This document shows, piece by piece, positions 15,153-24,474 of a stretch of 64,000 nucleotides of DNA. The stretch is from positions 2,870,001 to 2,934,000 of the forward strand of contig NZ_CP046252.1 of NCBI RefSeq assembly GCF_009720145.1, in the 5' to 3' direction. Under the pieces are notes generated by a model that did no database searches, had not been told where the DNA came from, and was given only the letters and a program-made list of their open reading frames with translations. Within the stretch, counting starts at the first letter, position 1, and each line of letters begins with the position of its first letter. The position numbers were made by a program, and so were the translations under genes. This DNA is from Sphingobium sp. CAP-1 (GTDB taxonomy: Bacteria > Pseudomonadota > Alphaproteobacteria > Sphingomonadales > Sphingomonadaceae).

Positions 15153-17281
15153 TGGTCAGAATGTCCCCTGCCCAAGTCAAAGCGAAGATCTGGATGAGCG
15201 CCGCCAAGGGCGCCGTGCTGCCCTTTGCGACGCTGATGGTCGTCGTGTTCATGATGGTGCCGGTCCCGGCGGTCATGCTGGACATCGGCTTCATCACCAA
15301 CATCATGATCAGCCTTGCGGTGCTGATGGTGGCGCTCAACGCTGCCAAGCCGCTCGATTTTTCCAGTTTTCCGACGGTGCTGCTGTTCGCGACGCTGCTG
15401 CGTCTGGCGCTCAACGTCGCCTCGACCCGCGTGGTGCTGGTGCAGGGACATGAAGGGTCCGACGCGGCGGGGCAGGTGATCGAGGCGTTCGGCCATTTCC
15501 TGATCGGCGGCGATTATGTCGTGGGCATCTTCGTCTTTGCCATCCTGATGATCATCAATCTGGTCGTCATCACCAAGGGCGCGGGCCGCGTGTCCGAAGT
15601 CAGCGCGCGCTTCACCCTGGACGCCCTGCCGGGCAAGCAGATGGCGATCGACGCGGATTTGAACGCAGGTCTGCTGACCCCCGATGAAGCCAAGATCCGC
15701 CGTCAGGAAGTCGCGACCGAGGCCGATTTCTACGGGTCGATGGACGGCGCGAGCAAGTTCGTGAAGGGCGACGCGGTCGCGGGCATCCTGATCCTGGTCA
15801 TCAACATCGTCGGCGGCATCATCCTGGGCGTGGTCAGCCATGGGCTGGCGATCGGCGAGGCGGCGCAGACCTATATATTGCTGGCGATCGGCGATGCGCT
15901 GGTGGCCCAGATTCCCGCGCTGCTGCTGTCGATCGCGGCGGCCTCCATCGTCACTCGCGTCAAGAGCGAGCAGGATCTGTCGGCGCAGGTCGCCGGCCAG
16001 TTCGGCACGGGCAAGGCCTGGGTGCCGGTTGCCGCCATTCTTGGCTTTCTGGGCGTGCTGCCCGGTATGCCGCACATGATCATCCTGCCCGCCGCGGCGG
16101 TCGCCGGGGGTATCGCCTGGCAATTGCGGCAGGCCAAGCAGAAGAAGGCCGCCGAGCCGGCGGCGCCGCCGCCCGCGCCCAATCCCGCCATCATCGAATG
16201 GGATGATGTGTCGGATGGCGCCATCCTGGGGCTGGAGATCGGCTATGGCCTGATCGGCCTGGTCGACGAGCGCAAGGGCGCGCCGCTGATGGCGCGGATC
16301 ACCGGCATTCGTCGCCAATTGTCCAAGGAACTGGGTTTCGTCGTGCCGATGGTGCGGGTGAAGGACAATCTGGCGCTGGAACCGAACCAGTATCGCATCA
16401 CCATCGCCGGGGTGGTCGTGGGCGAGGATGAGATCTGGCCCGACGATCTGCTGGCGCTGGACAGCGGCGCATTGGAAGGCACGGTGCAGGGCCGGGCGGC
16501 GAAAGACCCGACCTTTGGCCTCGACGCGGTGTGGATTGCGCAGGCCAGGCGCAGCGAGGCGGTGGTTGCCGGCTATACCGTGGTCGATCCGCCGACGGTG
16601 GTCGCCACGCATCTCAACCAGCTCATCGCGATGAATGCGGCCGAGATGTTCGGTCTGGACGAGGCGCGTAAGCTGCTCGACAATCTGAAGGATGCCGCGC
16701 CGCAACTGGTCGACGGGCTGACGCCGGGGTTGCTGAGCCTGACGCAGATCAGCGCGCTGTGTCGCGCTCTGCTGTCCGAAGGCATTGCGCTCAAGGATTT
16801 CCGCCGCATCTGCGAGGCGATGGTCGAGGGCGCACGCCCCGATATGAGCCACGAACAACTGGTCGAGGCGGTGCGCCAGCGTATCGGCGCGCTCATCATT
16901 CAGGGTCTGGTGCCGGTGAAGATGCCGCTGCCGGTCATCACGCTGGACGGCGATCTGGAAGCGATGCTGGCGCAGGCCATGCGCGTCGCCGGCGACGCCC
17001 GGCACCCCATCGAACCGAGCCTGGCCAATCGCATCGTCGAATCGGTGGTCCATGCCGCCCGGCCGATGCTGGCGCAGGCGCGCAGCTTTGCCATCGTCAC
17101 CTCGCCGGTCGCGCGGCGCGCGCTGGCACGGCTGTTCAAGCCGCATCTGCCCGAAACGCCGGTACTGTCCTTTCTGGAAATTCCCGATGGTAAGGGAGTG
17201 GAAGTGATTGCGGTGGTAGGCAATGAAACCCGCACGATGCCGCGGCCCGACCCGTCGCCGCAGCGCGAACGGTCCGCCTGA
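15152..17281 (+). CDS. flhA: Flagellar type III export gate protein FlhA
   Basis: FlhA is the export-gate subunit that binds chaperone-substrate complexes and uses the proton gradient. The 709-residue protein has about eight N-terminal transmembrane helices. They include the conserved ATLLRLALNVASTRVVL and the FHIPEP-region segment GAGRVSEVSARFTLDALPGK, then MAIDADLNAG. A large cytoplasmic domain follows and ends in a flexible tail. Its start overlaps the transglycosylase stop, so the two are coupled. fliA follows after 14 nt. Confidence 0.97.
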   Translation: MVRMSPAQVKAKIWMSAAKGAVLPFATLMVVVFMMVPVPAVMLDIGFITNIMISLAVLMVALNAAKPLDFSSFPTVLLFATLLRLALNVASTRVVLVQGHEGSDAAGQVIEAFGHFLIGGDYVVGIFVFAILMIINLVVITKGAGRVSEVSARFTLDALPGKQMAIDADLNAGLLTPDEAKIRRQEVATEADFYGSMDGASKFVKGDAVAGILILVINIVGGIILGVVSHGLAIGEAAQTYILLAIGDALVAQIPALLLSIAAASIVTRVKSEQDLSAQVAGQFGTGKAWVPVAAILGFLGVLPGMPHMIILPAAAVAGGIAWQLRQAKQKKAAEPAAPPPAPNPAIIEWDDVSDGAILGLEIGYGLIGLVDERKGAPLMARITGIRRQLSKELGFVVPMVRVKDNLALEPNQYRITIAGVVVGEDEIWPDDLLALDSGALEGTVQGRAAKDPTFGLDAVWIAQARRSEAVVAGYTVVDPPTVVATHLNQLIAMNAAEMFGLDEARKLLDNLKDAAPQLVDGLTPGLLSLTQISALCRALLSEGIALKDFRRICEAMVEGARPDMSHEQLVEAVRQRIGALIIQGLVPVKMPLPVITLDGDLEAMLAQAMRVAGDARHPIEPSLANRIVESVVHAARPMLAQARSFAIVTSPVARRALARLFKPHLPETPVLSFLEIPDGKGVEVIAVVGNETRTMPRPDPSPQRERSA

Positions 17282-17295
17282 GGAGAGGCTGATCC

Positions 17296-18027
17296 ATGTA
17301 TATGAACAAGATCACGGCCGGCGCCCACACCTATGGCAAGCCGGGCGAGAACAGCCCGGAGCGGCTGGCCCGTCAATATATGCCGCTGGTGCGCAAGATC
17401 GCCTGGCACGTCCATGGCCGGGTTTCGACCGCCATCGAGGTGGAGGATCTGCTCCAGATCGGCATGGTCGCGCTGGTCGAGGCGGCCAACGGTTTCGAGG
17501 ATCGTGGCCTGGGCTTTGGCGCCTATGCGCAGTTGCGCGTGCGCGGCGCGATGATCGACCATCTGCGGCGGCAGGCGACCCTGTGCCGGTCGGCCATGGC
17601 CAGGCGGAAGGAGCTTGGCGGGGTGCGTAACCGGCTGGAGCAGAAGCTTGGTCGGTTGCCGACCGAAGCGGAAATGTCGGTGGAGATGGGGCTGGAACCG
17701 GCCGCCTATCGCGCAGTCGCGGACAGCGTCGAAATGGTGCAGCATACGAGCATGGACGAGGTCTATTCGGACCAGTCGATGTGGTTTGCCGATGTGGAGG
17801 ATCGCGCCGACGACGTGCTGGAACGCGAATCGCTCAAGGCGGCGCTGGCGCAGCGTATCGGTGAACTGCCGGAGCGCGAGGCGATGGTGTTGCAGCTCTA
17901 TTTCGTCGAGGAACTCAATCTGGAGGAAATCGGCCGGACGCTGGACATCGGCGCCGCGCGGGTGTGCCAGATCAAGAAGGCGGCGCTCGACCGGCTGCGC
18001 GAGAAACTGCGCGACTGGGACGACTGA
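17296..18027 (+). CDS. fliA: Flagellar sigma factor FliA (sigma-28)
   Basis: FliA directs late flagellar transcription. The 243-residue protein has region 2 (YMPLVRKIAWHV, EVEDLLQIGMVALVEAANGF, YAQLRVRGAMIDHLRR), region 3 (LGRLPTEAEMSVEMGLEP) and region 4 (LPEREAMVLQLYFVEELNLE, then IGRTLDIGAARVCQIKKAAL). GGAGAGG lies upstream of the ATG. Likely targets in this window are motAB, fliC, fliD and the gene at 36703. Its anti-sigma factor FlgM is at 13588. Confidence 0.96.
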   Translation: MYMNKITAGAHTYGKPGENSPERLARQYMPLVRKIAWHVHGRVSTAIEVEDLLQIGMVALVEAANGFEDRGLGFGAYAQLRVRGAMIDHLRRQATLCRSAMARRKELGGVRNRLEQKLGRLPTEAEMSVEMGLEPAAYRAVADSVEMVQHTSMDEVYSDQSMWFADVEDRADDVLERESLKAALAQRIGELPEREAMVLQLYFVEELNLEEIGRTLDIGAARVCQIKKAALDRLREKLRDWDD

Positions 18028-18028
18028 A

Positions 18029-19912
18029 TCATTCGTCGTTCGCGGCGACCACCGGCTGCCGCGCGTCGCCGGTCGGCCAGCGGAAGCGCAGCGGACGATA
18101 GCCCTGCGCCCGCCACCAGGGGACGGCGACCTGGAACAGGCCATTTTCTTCCGCCCGCCGGCCCAGATCCTTGCGCGCGGTGAGCGCCGCCAGCAGCGGC
18201 GCGGCGAACAGGCCGGCGATGACGGGCATGGTCCAGCCCAGCGCGCCGGCGCGCATCGCCAGCAGGGTGAGGCCAACGCCCAGCAGCAAATGCCATTTGA
18301 ACAGCCAGATCGCGCTATGGATCGCCATGCCGTCGCGGTCACGGGTCTGGCCGTTCCAGCTACTCTTGCGACCCATCAGGATGCCGAACAGATTGATCGT
18401 CTGGGTCAGCATCGCCACCGGTGCCATCAGGATCGACAGCGCGATGTCGGCAATCACGCCGCGCGTCATCCGCGCCGCGCCGCCAAAGCCGATGCGCCGC
18501 GCCGGATCGGCCATGGCCCAGAGGATCGAGAGGATTTTCGGCCCGAACAGCAGGATCGCCGTCACCCCCAGCAACGCGCCGGAGGGCAGCACTGCCGCCG
18601 GCGGCCACAGGCCGCTCGCCGCGCCGCCCAGCACCACCAGCATCAGCGCCAGCCACATGGGCGACGTGCAATAGGCGCTGGCCCCGACCAATAGCTGGAA
18701 GCGGCTGACCGGATGCAGGCCGGCGATCTTCACCAGCAGCGGCACATGCTGGATATTGCCCTGACACCAGCGCCGGTCGCGGGTGAAGAGATCGGGCATG
18801 GAGGGCGGAAATTCTTCGAAACTGTCATCCGCTGTGACCATATGCACGTCCCAGCCGCGCCGCCGCAGCAATGCCGCCTCCAGCATGTCGTGGCTCATGA
18901 TATGGCCGCCAAAGGGCGCGCGACCGGGCAGTTCGGGCAGGCCGCAGCTCTCCGCGAAGGCGCGCACGCGCACGATCGCGTTATGGCCCCAGAACATGCC
19001 TTCGGACCCGGCCCACCAGATCATGCCGGCGGCCGAGATCGGGCCGAACAGACGGCTGGCAAATTGCTGCCACCGGGCGAAGAGGGTGGATGCGCCCATC
19101 ACCGTCGGCACGGTCTGGATCAGGCCGACATGCGGGTGTCGTTCCATGTCGGCGGCAAGCCGGGCCATGGTCTGGCCGCTCATCACGCTGTCGGCGTCCA
19201 GCACCACCATATAGTCGTAGCCGCCGCCGAAGCGCTGCACCCATTCGGCGATATTGCCCGGCTTGCGCCCGATATTGAGCGTGCGGCGACGATAATGGAC
19301 AGGGCGCGAGAAGGAGCGGCGCATTTCCAGATAGGCCGACCGTTCATGCGCGCCGTTGTCGGCGTTGGAATCGGACAGGATGAAAAATTCGAACCGTTCG
19401 CCGCCCATCACCTGGGCAAGGCTGCGTTCCATGATCGACAGGCGGCCCAGCACGCCCAGAAAATCCTCGTTGCAGACCGGCAGCAGGATCGCGGTTGTGC
19501 CCTGTAGCGGTTCGGAGGCGCGCAGGGGACGCGGGGTGACGCTGCGGCCCTTGCCTACGGTCAGCAACAGGAAGCCGATCGTCGCGGTCGCGAAGCCGAA
19601 GGCGATCCAGGCGAACAGCGAGATGAACAGGGCGAGATAGACGCCCTCCATCGCGCTGATGCCGTCAAGGCCGATCGTGCGGCGCATCTCATGCGCGGCC
19701 ATGGCGGCGGGGATCAGCGCCAGCAATACCACCAGCAGGCGGCGCGCCCAGATGTCGATGTTGAAGGGACGGGGAAAGGTCAGCGCGGGACGGCTGGCAA
19801 AATCCTGCTCCGGCATGGCGAGCGGACGTTCCGCCGGCACCTGTTCAAAGGCCTGCGCCATGGACTTTTCTCCGGCCGCGGCATCGGCCGCCGGCACGTT
19901 TCCATTCCCCAT
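18029..19912 (-). CDS. opgH: Glucans biosynthesis glucosyltransferase OpgH (MdoH)
   Basis: OpgH is the inner-membrane family-2 glucosyltransferase that builds the beta-glucan backbone of osmoregulated periplasmic glucans. The 627-residue protein has N-terminal membrane helices and the catalytic domain with LLPVCNED, the metal-binding YMVVLDADS, and the RDRRWCQGNIQH (Q/RxxRW-type) motif. Several C-terminal membrane helices follow. It lies 62 nt downstream of opgG on the same strand and converges on fliA with almost no gap. Its place inside a flagellar locus is unusual. Confidence 0.93.
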   Translation of the reverse strand: MGNGNVPAADAAAGEKSMAQAFEQVPAERPLAMPEQDFASRPALTFPRPFNIDIWARRLLVVLLALIPAAMAAHEMRRTIGLDGISAMEGVYLALFISLFAWIAFGFATATIGFLLLTVGKGRSVTPRPLRASEPLQGTTAILLPVCNEDFLGVLGRLSIMERSLAQVMGGERFEFFILSDSNADNGAHERSAYLEMRRSFSRPVHYRRRTLNIGRKPGNIAEWVQRFGGGYDYMVVLDADSVMSGQTMARLAADMERHPHVGLIQTVPTVMGASTLFARWQQFASRLFGPISAAGMIWWAGSEGMFWGHNAIVRVRAFAESCGLPELPGRAPFGGHIMSHDMLEAALLRRRGWDVHMVTADDSFEEFPPSMPDLFTRDRRWCQGNIQHVPLLVKIAGLHPVSRFQLLVGASAYCTSPMWLALMLVVLGGAASGLWPPAAVLPSGALLGVTAILLFGPKILSILWAMADPARRIGFGGAARMTRGVIADIALSILMAPVAMLTQTINLFGILMGRKSSWNGQTRDRDGMAIHSAIWLFKWHLLLGVGLTLLAMRAGALGWTMPVIAGLFAAPLLAALTARKDLGRRAEENGLFQVAVPWWRAQGYRPLRFRWPTGDARQPVVAANDE

Positions 19913-19974
19913 AGTCCCGATCCGTTTTGATTGACCCGTTGCCCCTGAACCACCCGGTCTGCCGGTGGTTCCCT

Positions 19975-21474
19975 TCAGGCGCCGAGCGGATAATGCACAT
20001 ATTCGCTGAACGCACGATTGCCAGCGCGCAATTGCAGGCGGATGTCGGCCGTCTTGCCCTGGGGGCGGCTGATGTCGATTATGACCCGGAACCGGCGATC
20101 CTGCCCCAATATCGGATAACCCGCCTGTTTGAGCAAGGTGCCGCCGGCGACATCGACCCAGATGTCGGGTTTCATGTCGGCGGGAACGCCGGCAAAATCG
20201 ATAACCAGCCGATCCGCATCGGGCCGGTCGCCGCGTCCGCGCCAGACAGTGTCGACGATCGCCAGCCCCGATGCGGCCGGTGCGCGCGCCGCGCTCCAGT
20301 CGAGCCGATAGCCGACATCGATCCGCGCGCCCGCGCGTGGCGTGGCATCGGGCGTCCAGTAGGCGCAGACATTGTCAGTATATTCGCTGTCGGTGGGAAA
20401 GGCGTAGAGCCGGACCTGTCCCGCGCCCAGCGGCCGGGCCGGCGTCGCCCAGAGCGATGGGCGACGGTCATAAAAGACGCCGTCATCCTGATAATGGTCG
20501 AAATCGCGGTCGCGCTGGAGCAGGCCGAAGCCTTTGGGGCTGCTTTCCCTGAAGGCGCTGAAATGCGGCGCGGAGGGATTCACGATCGGCCGGGCATGAA
20601 CAGTGCCGTCGGCGCTGGCGATCGACAGCAGATCGCTGTCATGGATTTCCGGTCGCCAGTCGGTCCCCTGAAGGCGGTTGGCCTGATCGTACCAGAACAT
20701 GCTGGTCATCGGCATCAGTCCCAGTTCCTGGATCGGCCGGCGGGGGAAGAGGGCGGCGGTCACGTCCTGCCGCACGCCGTCCGGCCCCAGCGCACTGACG
20801 AAGCGATAGGCGCCGCTGATCGATGCGCCGTCTAGCAGGGCATAGACGGTGACGTTATGATCGCCGGTGCGCTCCAGCCAGAAATGGGTGAAGCGAGGAA
20901 ATTCCTCCTGGCCGGGCAGGCTGGTGTTGATCGCGATGGCGCGGGCGGACAGGCCGAACTGCTTTTGCGGGCTGGGCGCGCGAAAATAGCTGGCGCCAAG
21001 GAAAGAAAGCCAGTCGCCGTCGCGTTTCGCATTCATGATGCGGAAGCCGGCAAAGCCCGCATCCGGCCCCAGCGCGGCGACGGCGTTGCCGGCGGGCGTG
21101 TCGAACATGGTCGGATCATAGCGCAGCGGCGTCGCCCGGCCTTGCTCCACGATCGCGATCGACACGGGCTGGGCGGCGTTGGCCGACAGCGGAAAGAAGC
21201 GGATGCCGGTGTCGCCGGGCAGGTCGCCCCACAAGGTCCGTTCGTCGCGGAAGCGCGCGGCGTGGAGCGCATCATAATCGACCCTGGCCGCGCCGGGATG
21301 GGGCAGCGTGTCGCGATAGGGCGCGCGCGCCAGTTTTTGTGCCAGCGCGACCAGCCGATCCCAGGAGAAGGCGTCGGTCGCGGTTGCGGCCAGAAGCCTG
21401 TCGGGGAGGAGGAGGGCGGCGCCGGTGGCGGCGATCATCGCGCGCCGGTCGATCTGGATCATGGATGTCATCAT
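19975..21474 (-). CDS. opgG: Glucans biosynthesis periplasmic protein OpgG/OpgD type
   Basis: This periplasmic protein acts on the linear glucan made by OpgH and is needed for its branching or modification. The protein (about 499 residues) has a signal peptide containing IDRRAMIAATGAALLLP, a twin-Arg-like start as in OpgD. The family motifs FSWDRLVALAQKLARAPY and IQELGLMPMTSMFWYDQANR are present. ATG codons at 21474, 21471 and 21462 are all possible, with no good ribosome site to decide. The opgG/opgD distinction cannot be made safely from sequence alone. Confidence 0.9.
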   Translation of the reverse strand: MMTSMIQIDRRAMIAATGAALLLPDRLLAATATDAFSWDRLVALAQKLARAPYRDTLPHPGAARVDYDALHAARFRDERTLWGDLPGDTGIRFFPLSANAAQPVSIAIVEQGRATPLRYDPTMFDTPAGNAVAALGPDAGFAGFRIMNAKRDGDWLSFLGASYFRAPSPQKQFGLSARAIAINTSLPGQEEFPRFTHFWLERTGDHNVTVYALLDGASISGAYRFVSALGPDGVRQDVTAALFPRRPIQELGLMPMTSMFWYDQANRLQGTDWRPEIHDSDLLSIASADGTVHARPIVNPSAPHFSAFRESSPKGFGLLQRDRDFDHYQDDGVFYDRRPSLWATPARPLGAGQVRLYAFPTDSEYTDNVCAYWTPDATPRAGARIDVGYRLDWSAARAPAASGLAIVDTVWRGRGDRPDADRLVIDFAGVPADMKPDIWVDVAGGTLLKQAGYPILGQDRRFRVIIDISRPQGKTADIRLQLRAGNRAFSEYVHYPLGA

Positions 21475-21534
21475 GGACGGCGGAAACGGCCGAGCCAAGC
21501 CTTGTATCCATCGCCCTGTCCCGGAACGCACGAT

Positions 21535-21564
21535 GAAGCCTCCGCCCGGGGGGACGGAGGCTTC
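21535..21564. terminator. Hairpin between fliC and opgG
   Basis: GAAGCCTCCG and CGGAGGCTTC form a perfect 10-bp stem around a 10-nt loop. It lies downstream of fliC and upstream of opgG. No T-run follows on the minus strand, so it may slow RNA decay or act as an imperfect terminator for the abundant flagellin message. Confidence 0.6.
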
Positions 21565-21684
21565 GGATTTCTGGTCGTTCGATCGAAGGTGTCGCCCCCG
21601 GCGCGGTGGGGACAGTTGATGCGCCGGGGGCCACTTGATCGGCTGGCGGTGACCAAGACCTCAGCCGACCAATAGGGTCAGGTC

Positions 21685-22500
21685 TTAGCTGATCAGCTTC
21701 AGCACGCCCTGCTGGCTCTGGTTGGCCTGGGCCAGCATCGCGGTCGACGCCTGGCTCAGGATCTGCTGCTTGGCCAGCGCGGTCGTTTCGGCCGAGAAGT
21801 CTGCGTCCTCGATGCGGCTGCGGGCGTCGGTCAGGTTGGTGATGTTGTTGGTCAGGTTGTTGACCGTCGATTCGAGGCGGTTCTGGACCGCACCGAGATT
21901 GGCGCGGGTCGTCGCGACGGCTGCCAGCGCATCGTCGAAGGTCTGAAGGTCAGCGGTGGTCGCGGCAGTGGCGTCGACGGCCAGGGCGGCAGTCACATTG
22001 GCGTCGCCGGCGACATCGTCCAGGGTGATCGTCACCGAGTCGGCGGCGTTGGCGCCGGCCTGGATGTTCACCGAAGCGACCGAACCGTCGAACAGCTTGG
22101 TGCCGTTGAATTCGGTGTTGGCCAGCGTGTCGGTGATCTGGGTCTGGAGCTGCGACATTTCGGCCTGGATATTGGCCTGGGCGTCGGCATCGTTGGTGCC
22201 GTTCAGCGTCTGGACGGTCAGTTCACGCATACGCTGCAACATGTTGCTGACTTCGCCGAGCGCGCCTTCCGCCGTCTGCGCCAGGCTGATGCCGTCATTG
22301 GCGTTGCGGACGCCCTGGGTCATGCCCTTGATCTGTGCGGTCATGCTCGAAGCGATAGCGAGGCCGGCGGCGTCGTCCTTGGCGCTGTTGATGCGCTTGC
22401 CGGTCGACAGGCGTTCCATCGCGGTGCTGAGCGCCTTGCTGGCCGAGGACGAGGCGTTGGCCGAACGCAGGGCCGAAGTGTTGGTGCCGATAACAGTCAT
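21685..22500 (-). CDS. fliC: Flagellin FliC
   Basis: This is the filament subunit. The 271-residue protein has the conserved N-terminal D0/D1 region (MTVIGTNTSALRSANASSSA, MERLSTGKRINSAKDDAAGL) and the C-terminal D1/D0 region (TDARSRIEDADFSAETTALA, SQASTAMLAQANQSQQGVLK). Only about 90 residues of variable domain lie between. It is small, as in many alphaproteobacteria. It stands alone with its own sigma-28 promoter at 22563-22589. The capping protein FliD and chaperone FliS are encoded at 37239-39067. Confidence 0.97.
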   Translation of the reverse strand: MTVIGTNTSALRSANASSSASKALSTAMERLSTGKRINSAKDDAAGLAIASSMTAQIKGMTQGVRNANDGISLAQTAEGALGEVSNMLQRMRELTVQTLNGTNDADAQANIQAEMSQLQTQITDTLANTEFNGTKLFDGSVASVNIQAGANAADSVTITLDDVAGDANVTAALAVDATAATTADLQTFDDALAAVATTRANLGAVQNRLESTVNNLTNNITNLTDARSRIEDADFSAETTALAKQQILSQASTAMLAQANQSQQGVLKLIS

Positions 22501-22562
22501 GATATTCCCTTTCCGTGTCTATCAGGTCGCTGCCATCAAAGCGCTTGCGGCCTCGAAAGGGG

Positions 22563-22589
22563 ATAACGGCGAGAGGTCGGGGGCTTTTA
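22563..22589 (-). promoter_or_regulatory. Sigma-28 (FliA) promoter for fliC
   Basis: The minus strand reads TAAA, 15 bases, then GCCGTTAT. It lies 63 nt upstream of the fliC ATG. The element is one of the closest to the FliA consensus in this window. Confidence 0.85.
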
Positions 22590-22658
22590 GCGCGCCGCTC
22601 AACTTTTTCCGAAAATGACGCAAAAACAGGGTTTTCCCGCGCGCACGTAGAACAGGAG

Positions 22659-22706
22659 CCGGAATTTTTGCCGGCCGGGCGGAAAAAAATTGCCGGTAAA
22701 CGGCAA
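22659..22706. promoter_or_regulatory. Inverted repeats between fliC and the sigma-54 activator gene
   Basis: TTGCCG-GTAAA-CGGCAA (22690-22706) is a perfect 6-bp inverted repeat. CCGGAATTTTTGCCGG (22659-22674) is an imperfect one. The half-sites match those upstream of flgB (11682-11717). They could be sites for the activator encoded at 22817, for example for self-control. No sigma-54 element is seen here. Confidence 0.4.
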
Positions 22707-22816
22707 GCGGCAGACGGCATTAACCATCTGATAACCACATTGGCTCTATTCATTAACCATCGAAGGGGCGTGGCGCGTACGGGGGTACAAACCACGCAAA
22801 ATGTGGGGTTTCGTCC

Positions 22817-24097
22817 ATGTCATCGCTTGACGTGAGCCGTGGTGTCTGCGCGCTCGTTCCGGGGTTGCAGCATTGGCTTGAAAACGCTCTCTACGCCGTG
22901 CGGATCGTTGATGCAGCCAGCCCGCGCGACAGGGATAGCCGTTGCGTGCTGCTGGCGACCGAAATCGGTCACGCGACCCATCGCGACATTCTGATCACCA
23001 TTGTCGACGGCGCGCCCTCGCTGGTCGCGGCGGCCAATGGCTTGCCCGCCCGCGTCGCCTTTGGCATGGCCGATATGGGCTTCGCCTTCGCACTGATCGC
23101 CGAACTGGCCCGCCCGGCCAGCGTGCCGGCGGTCGGCGATGGCGGCACTGCCCGCCTGATGACGCTGGCCGGCCGCGTCGCCCGCAGCGACGCCACCGTC
23201 CTGATCCAGGGTGACACCGGCACTGGCAAGGAAGGCATGGCGCGCTTCCTGCACGCGCAGTCGGGGCGCAACGGCCATGACTTCATCGCCGTCAACTGCG
23301 CCGCGCTGCCCGAAACCATGATGGAAGCGATGCTGTTCGGCCATAAGAAGGGCAGCTTCACCGGCGCATCCAATGCATCGGACGGCCTGTTCCTGGCGGC
23401 CGATGGCGGCACGCTGTTCCTCGACGAAATCGCCGAGCTGCCGCTGGCGCTCCAGGCCAAGCTGCTGCGCGCCTTGCAGGAAGGTGAAGTGTTGCCGGTC
23501 GGTGCGACCCACCCGCTGCCGGTCAATGTCCGCGTCGTCGCCGCGTGCAACCGCAACCTGGCCGAGGAAGTGGCCGCCGGCCGCTTCCGCGAGGATCTCT
23601 ACTGGCGGCTCAACGTCATGGCGCTGGAACTGCGCCCGCTGGCCGAGCGCCGGGGCGACATCGCCGCGATCGCCGCCGCCATGCTGCTGCGCCATCAGGA
23701 CATGGGCAAGGCCGGCTTCATCTGGCCGACCGCCGCCGCGCTCGACAAGCTGGCTGGTCATGGCTGGCCCGGCAATGCCCGCGAACTGGGCAATATGTTG
23801 CAGCGCGCGCTGGTGCTGCGCGATGGCGACCGGATCGAGGCGGACGACCTGCATATGGGTTTCACGCCGCAGATTGCCGCCGCGCCGGTCCAGCCCATCG
23901 TCGCGCCGATCGCGCTGGTGACGCCGGCCGAACCGATCCGCCTGCGCGACGTTGCCCGCCATTCCAAGCTGGAGGCGATCCGCATCGCCCTGCGCGAAAC
24001 CGACGGCCATCGCGCCGCCGCCGCGCGCAAGCTGGGTATTTCCGAACGCACGCTGCGCTATCGGCTCGCCGAGATGCGCGAGCTGGCGGCGGCCTGA
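22817..24097 (+). CDS. Sigma-54-dependent flagellar transcription activator (FlbD/FleQ-like)
   Basis: This is an AAA+ enhancer-binding protein of 426 residues. It has Walker A GDTGTGKE (132-139), the sigma-54 contact loop GSFTGA (179-184), Walker B GGTLFLDE and a C-terminal Fis-type helix-turn-helix (GHRAAAARKLGISERTLRYR). The first 105 residues are divergent and lack the Asp/Lys pattern of a receiver domain, so it is probably not controlled by ordinary phosphorylation. It is placed to drive the four sigma-54 promoters found upstream of flgB, flgG, flgA and the transglycosylase-flhA-fliA unit. The fliE-flhB run begins 14 nt after its stop. Confidence 0.9.
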   Translation: MSSLDVSRGVCALVPGLQHWLENALYAVRIVDAASPRDRDSRCVLLATEIGHATHRDILITIVDGAPSLVAAANGLPARVAFGMADMGFAFALIAELARPASVPAVGDGGTARLMTLAGRVARSDATVLIQGDTGTGKEGMARFLHAQSGRNGHDFIAVNCAALPETMMEAMLFGHKKGSFTGASNASDGLFLAADGGTLFLDEIAELPLALQAKLLRALQEGEVLPVGATHPLPVNVRVVAACNRNLAEEVAAGRFREDLYWRLNVMALELRPLAERRGDIAAIAAAMLLRHQDMGKAGFIWPTAAALDKLAGHGWPGNARELGNMLQRALVLRDGDRIEADDLHMGFTPQIAAAPVQPIVAPIALVTPAEPIRLRDVARHSKLEAIRIALRETDGHRAAAARKLGISERTLRYRLAEMRELAAA

Positions 24098-24111
24098 AGG
24101 GAGGCTAGGAC

Positions 24112-24471
24112 ATGACCAGCATTTCCGCCGCCGACAGCGTGATGGCCATCCGCAACGCCATTTTGCAGAAGAACGCCGCGCTGCGCGACGTTGCCCAAAC
24201 CGGCAATGCCGGCGCAGCGACGGGCGCGGGCGCCACGCAGGGCACCCAGCCCGGCGGCTTCACCGAAGCGCTCAACAGCGCATTGAACCAGGTCAACGGC
24301 CTGCAAAATCAGGCCGGCGAAGCCGCCGCGGCGTTCGAGCGCGGGGAAACCACGGACATCGCCGCCGTCATGCTGGCCAAGCAGCAGGCGTCGGTCGGTT
24401 TCGAGGCCACCCTGCAAGTCCGCAACAAACTCCTGTCCGCCTATAAGGACATTATGAGCATGCCGGTCTAA
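24112..24471 (+). CDS. fliE: Flagellar hook-basal body protein FliE
   Basis: FliE joins the MS ring to the rod. The 119-residue protein has the FliE C-terminal region (FTEALNSALNQVNGLQNQAG, TTDIAAVMLAKQQASVGFEA, LQVRNKLLSAYKDIMSMPV). GGGAGG lies ahead of the ATG. fliF starts 3 nt after its stop. Confidence 0.93.
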   Translation: MTSISAADSVMAIRNAILQKNAALRDVAQTGNAGAATGAGATQGTQPGGFTEALNSALNQVNGLQNQAGEAAAAFERGETTDIAAVMLAKQQASVGFEATLQVRNKLLSAYKDIMSMPV

Positions 24472-24474
24472 ACC

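Noticed and set aside
15122..17146. 674-residue minus-strand frame opposite flhA
   Set aside because: The composition (His, Arg, Asp, Gln) is that of antisense reading of a GC-rich gene; flhA on the plus strand is certain.
21643..21700. Second hairpin at the fliC 3' end (AAGACCT...AGGTCTT)
   Set aside because: Arms are only 7 bp, the loop is long, part of it lies in the coding end, and no T-run follows; the stem at 21535 is far stronger.
22751..22816. Possible sigma-54 promoter before the activator gene (TTGGCTCTATTC region)
   Set aside because: No TTGC follows at the required spacing.
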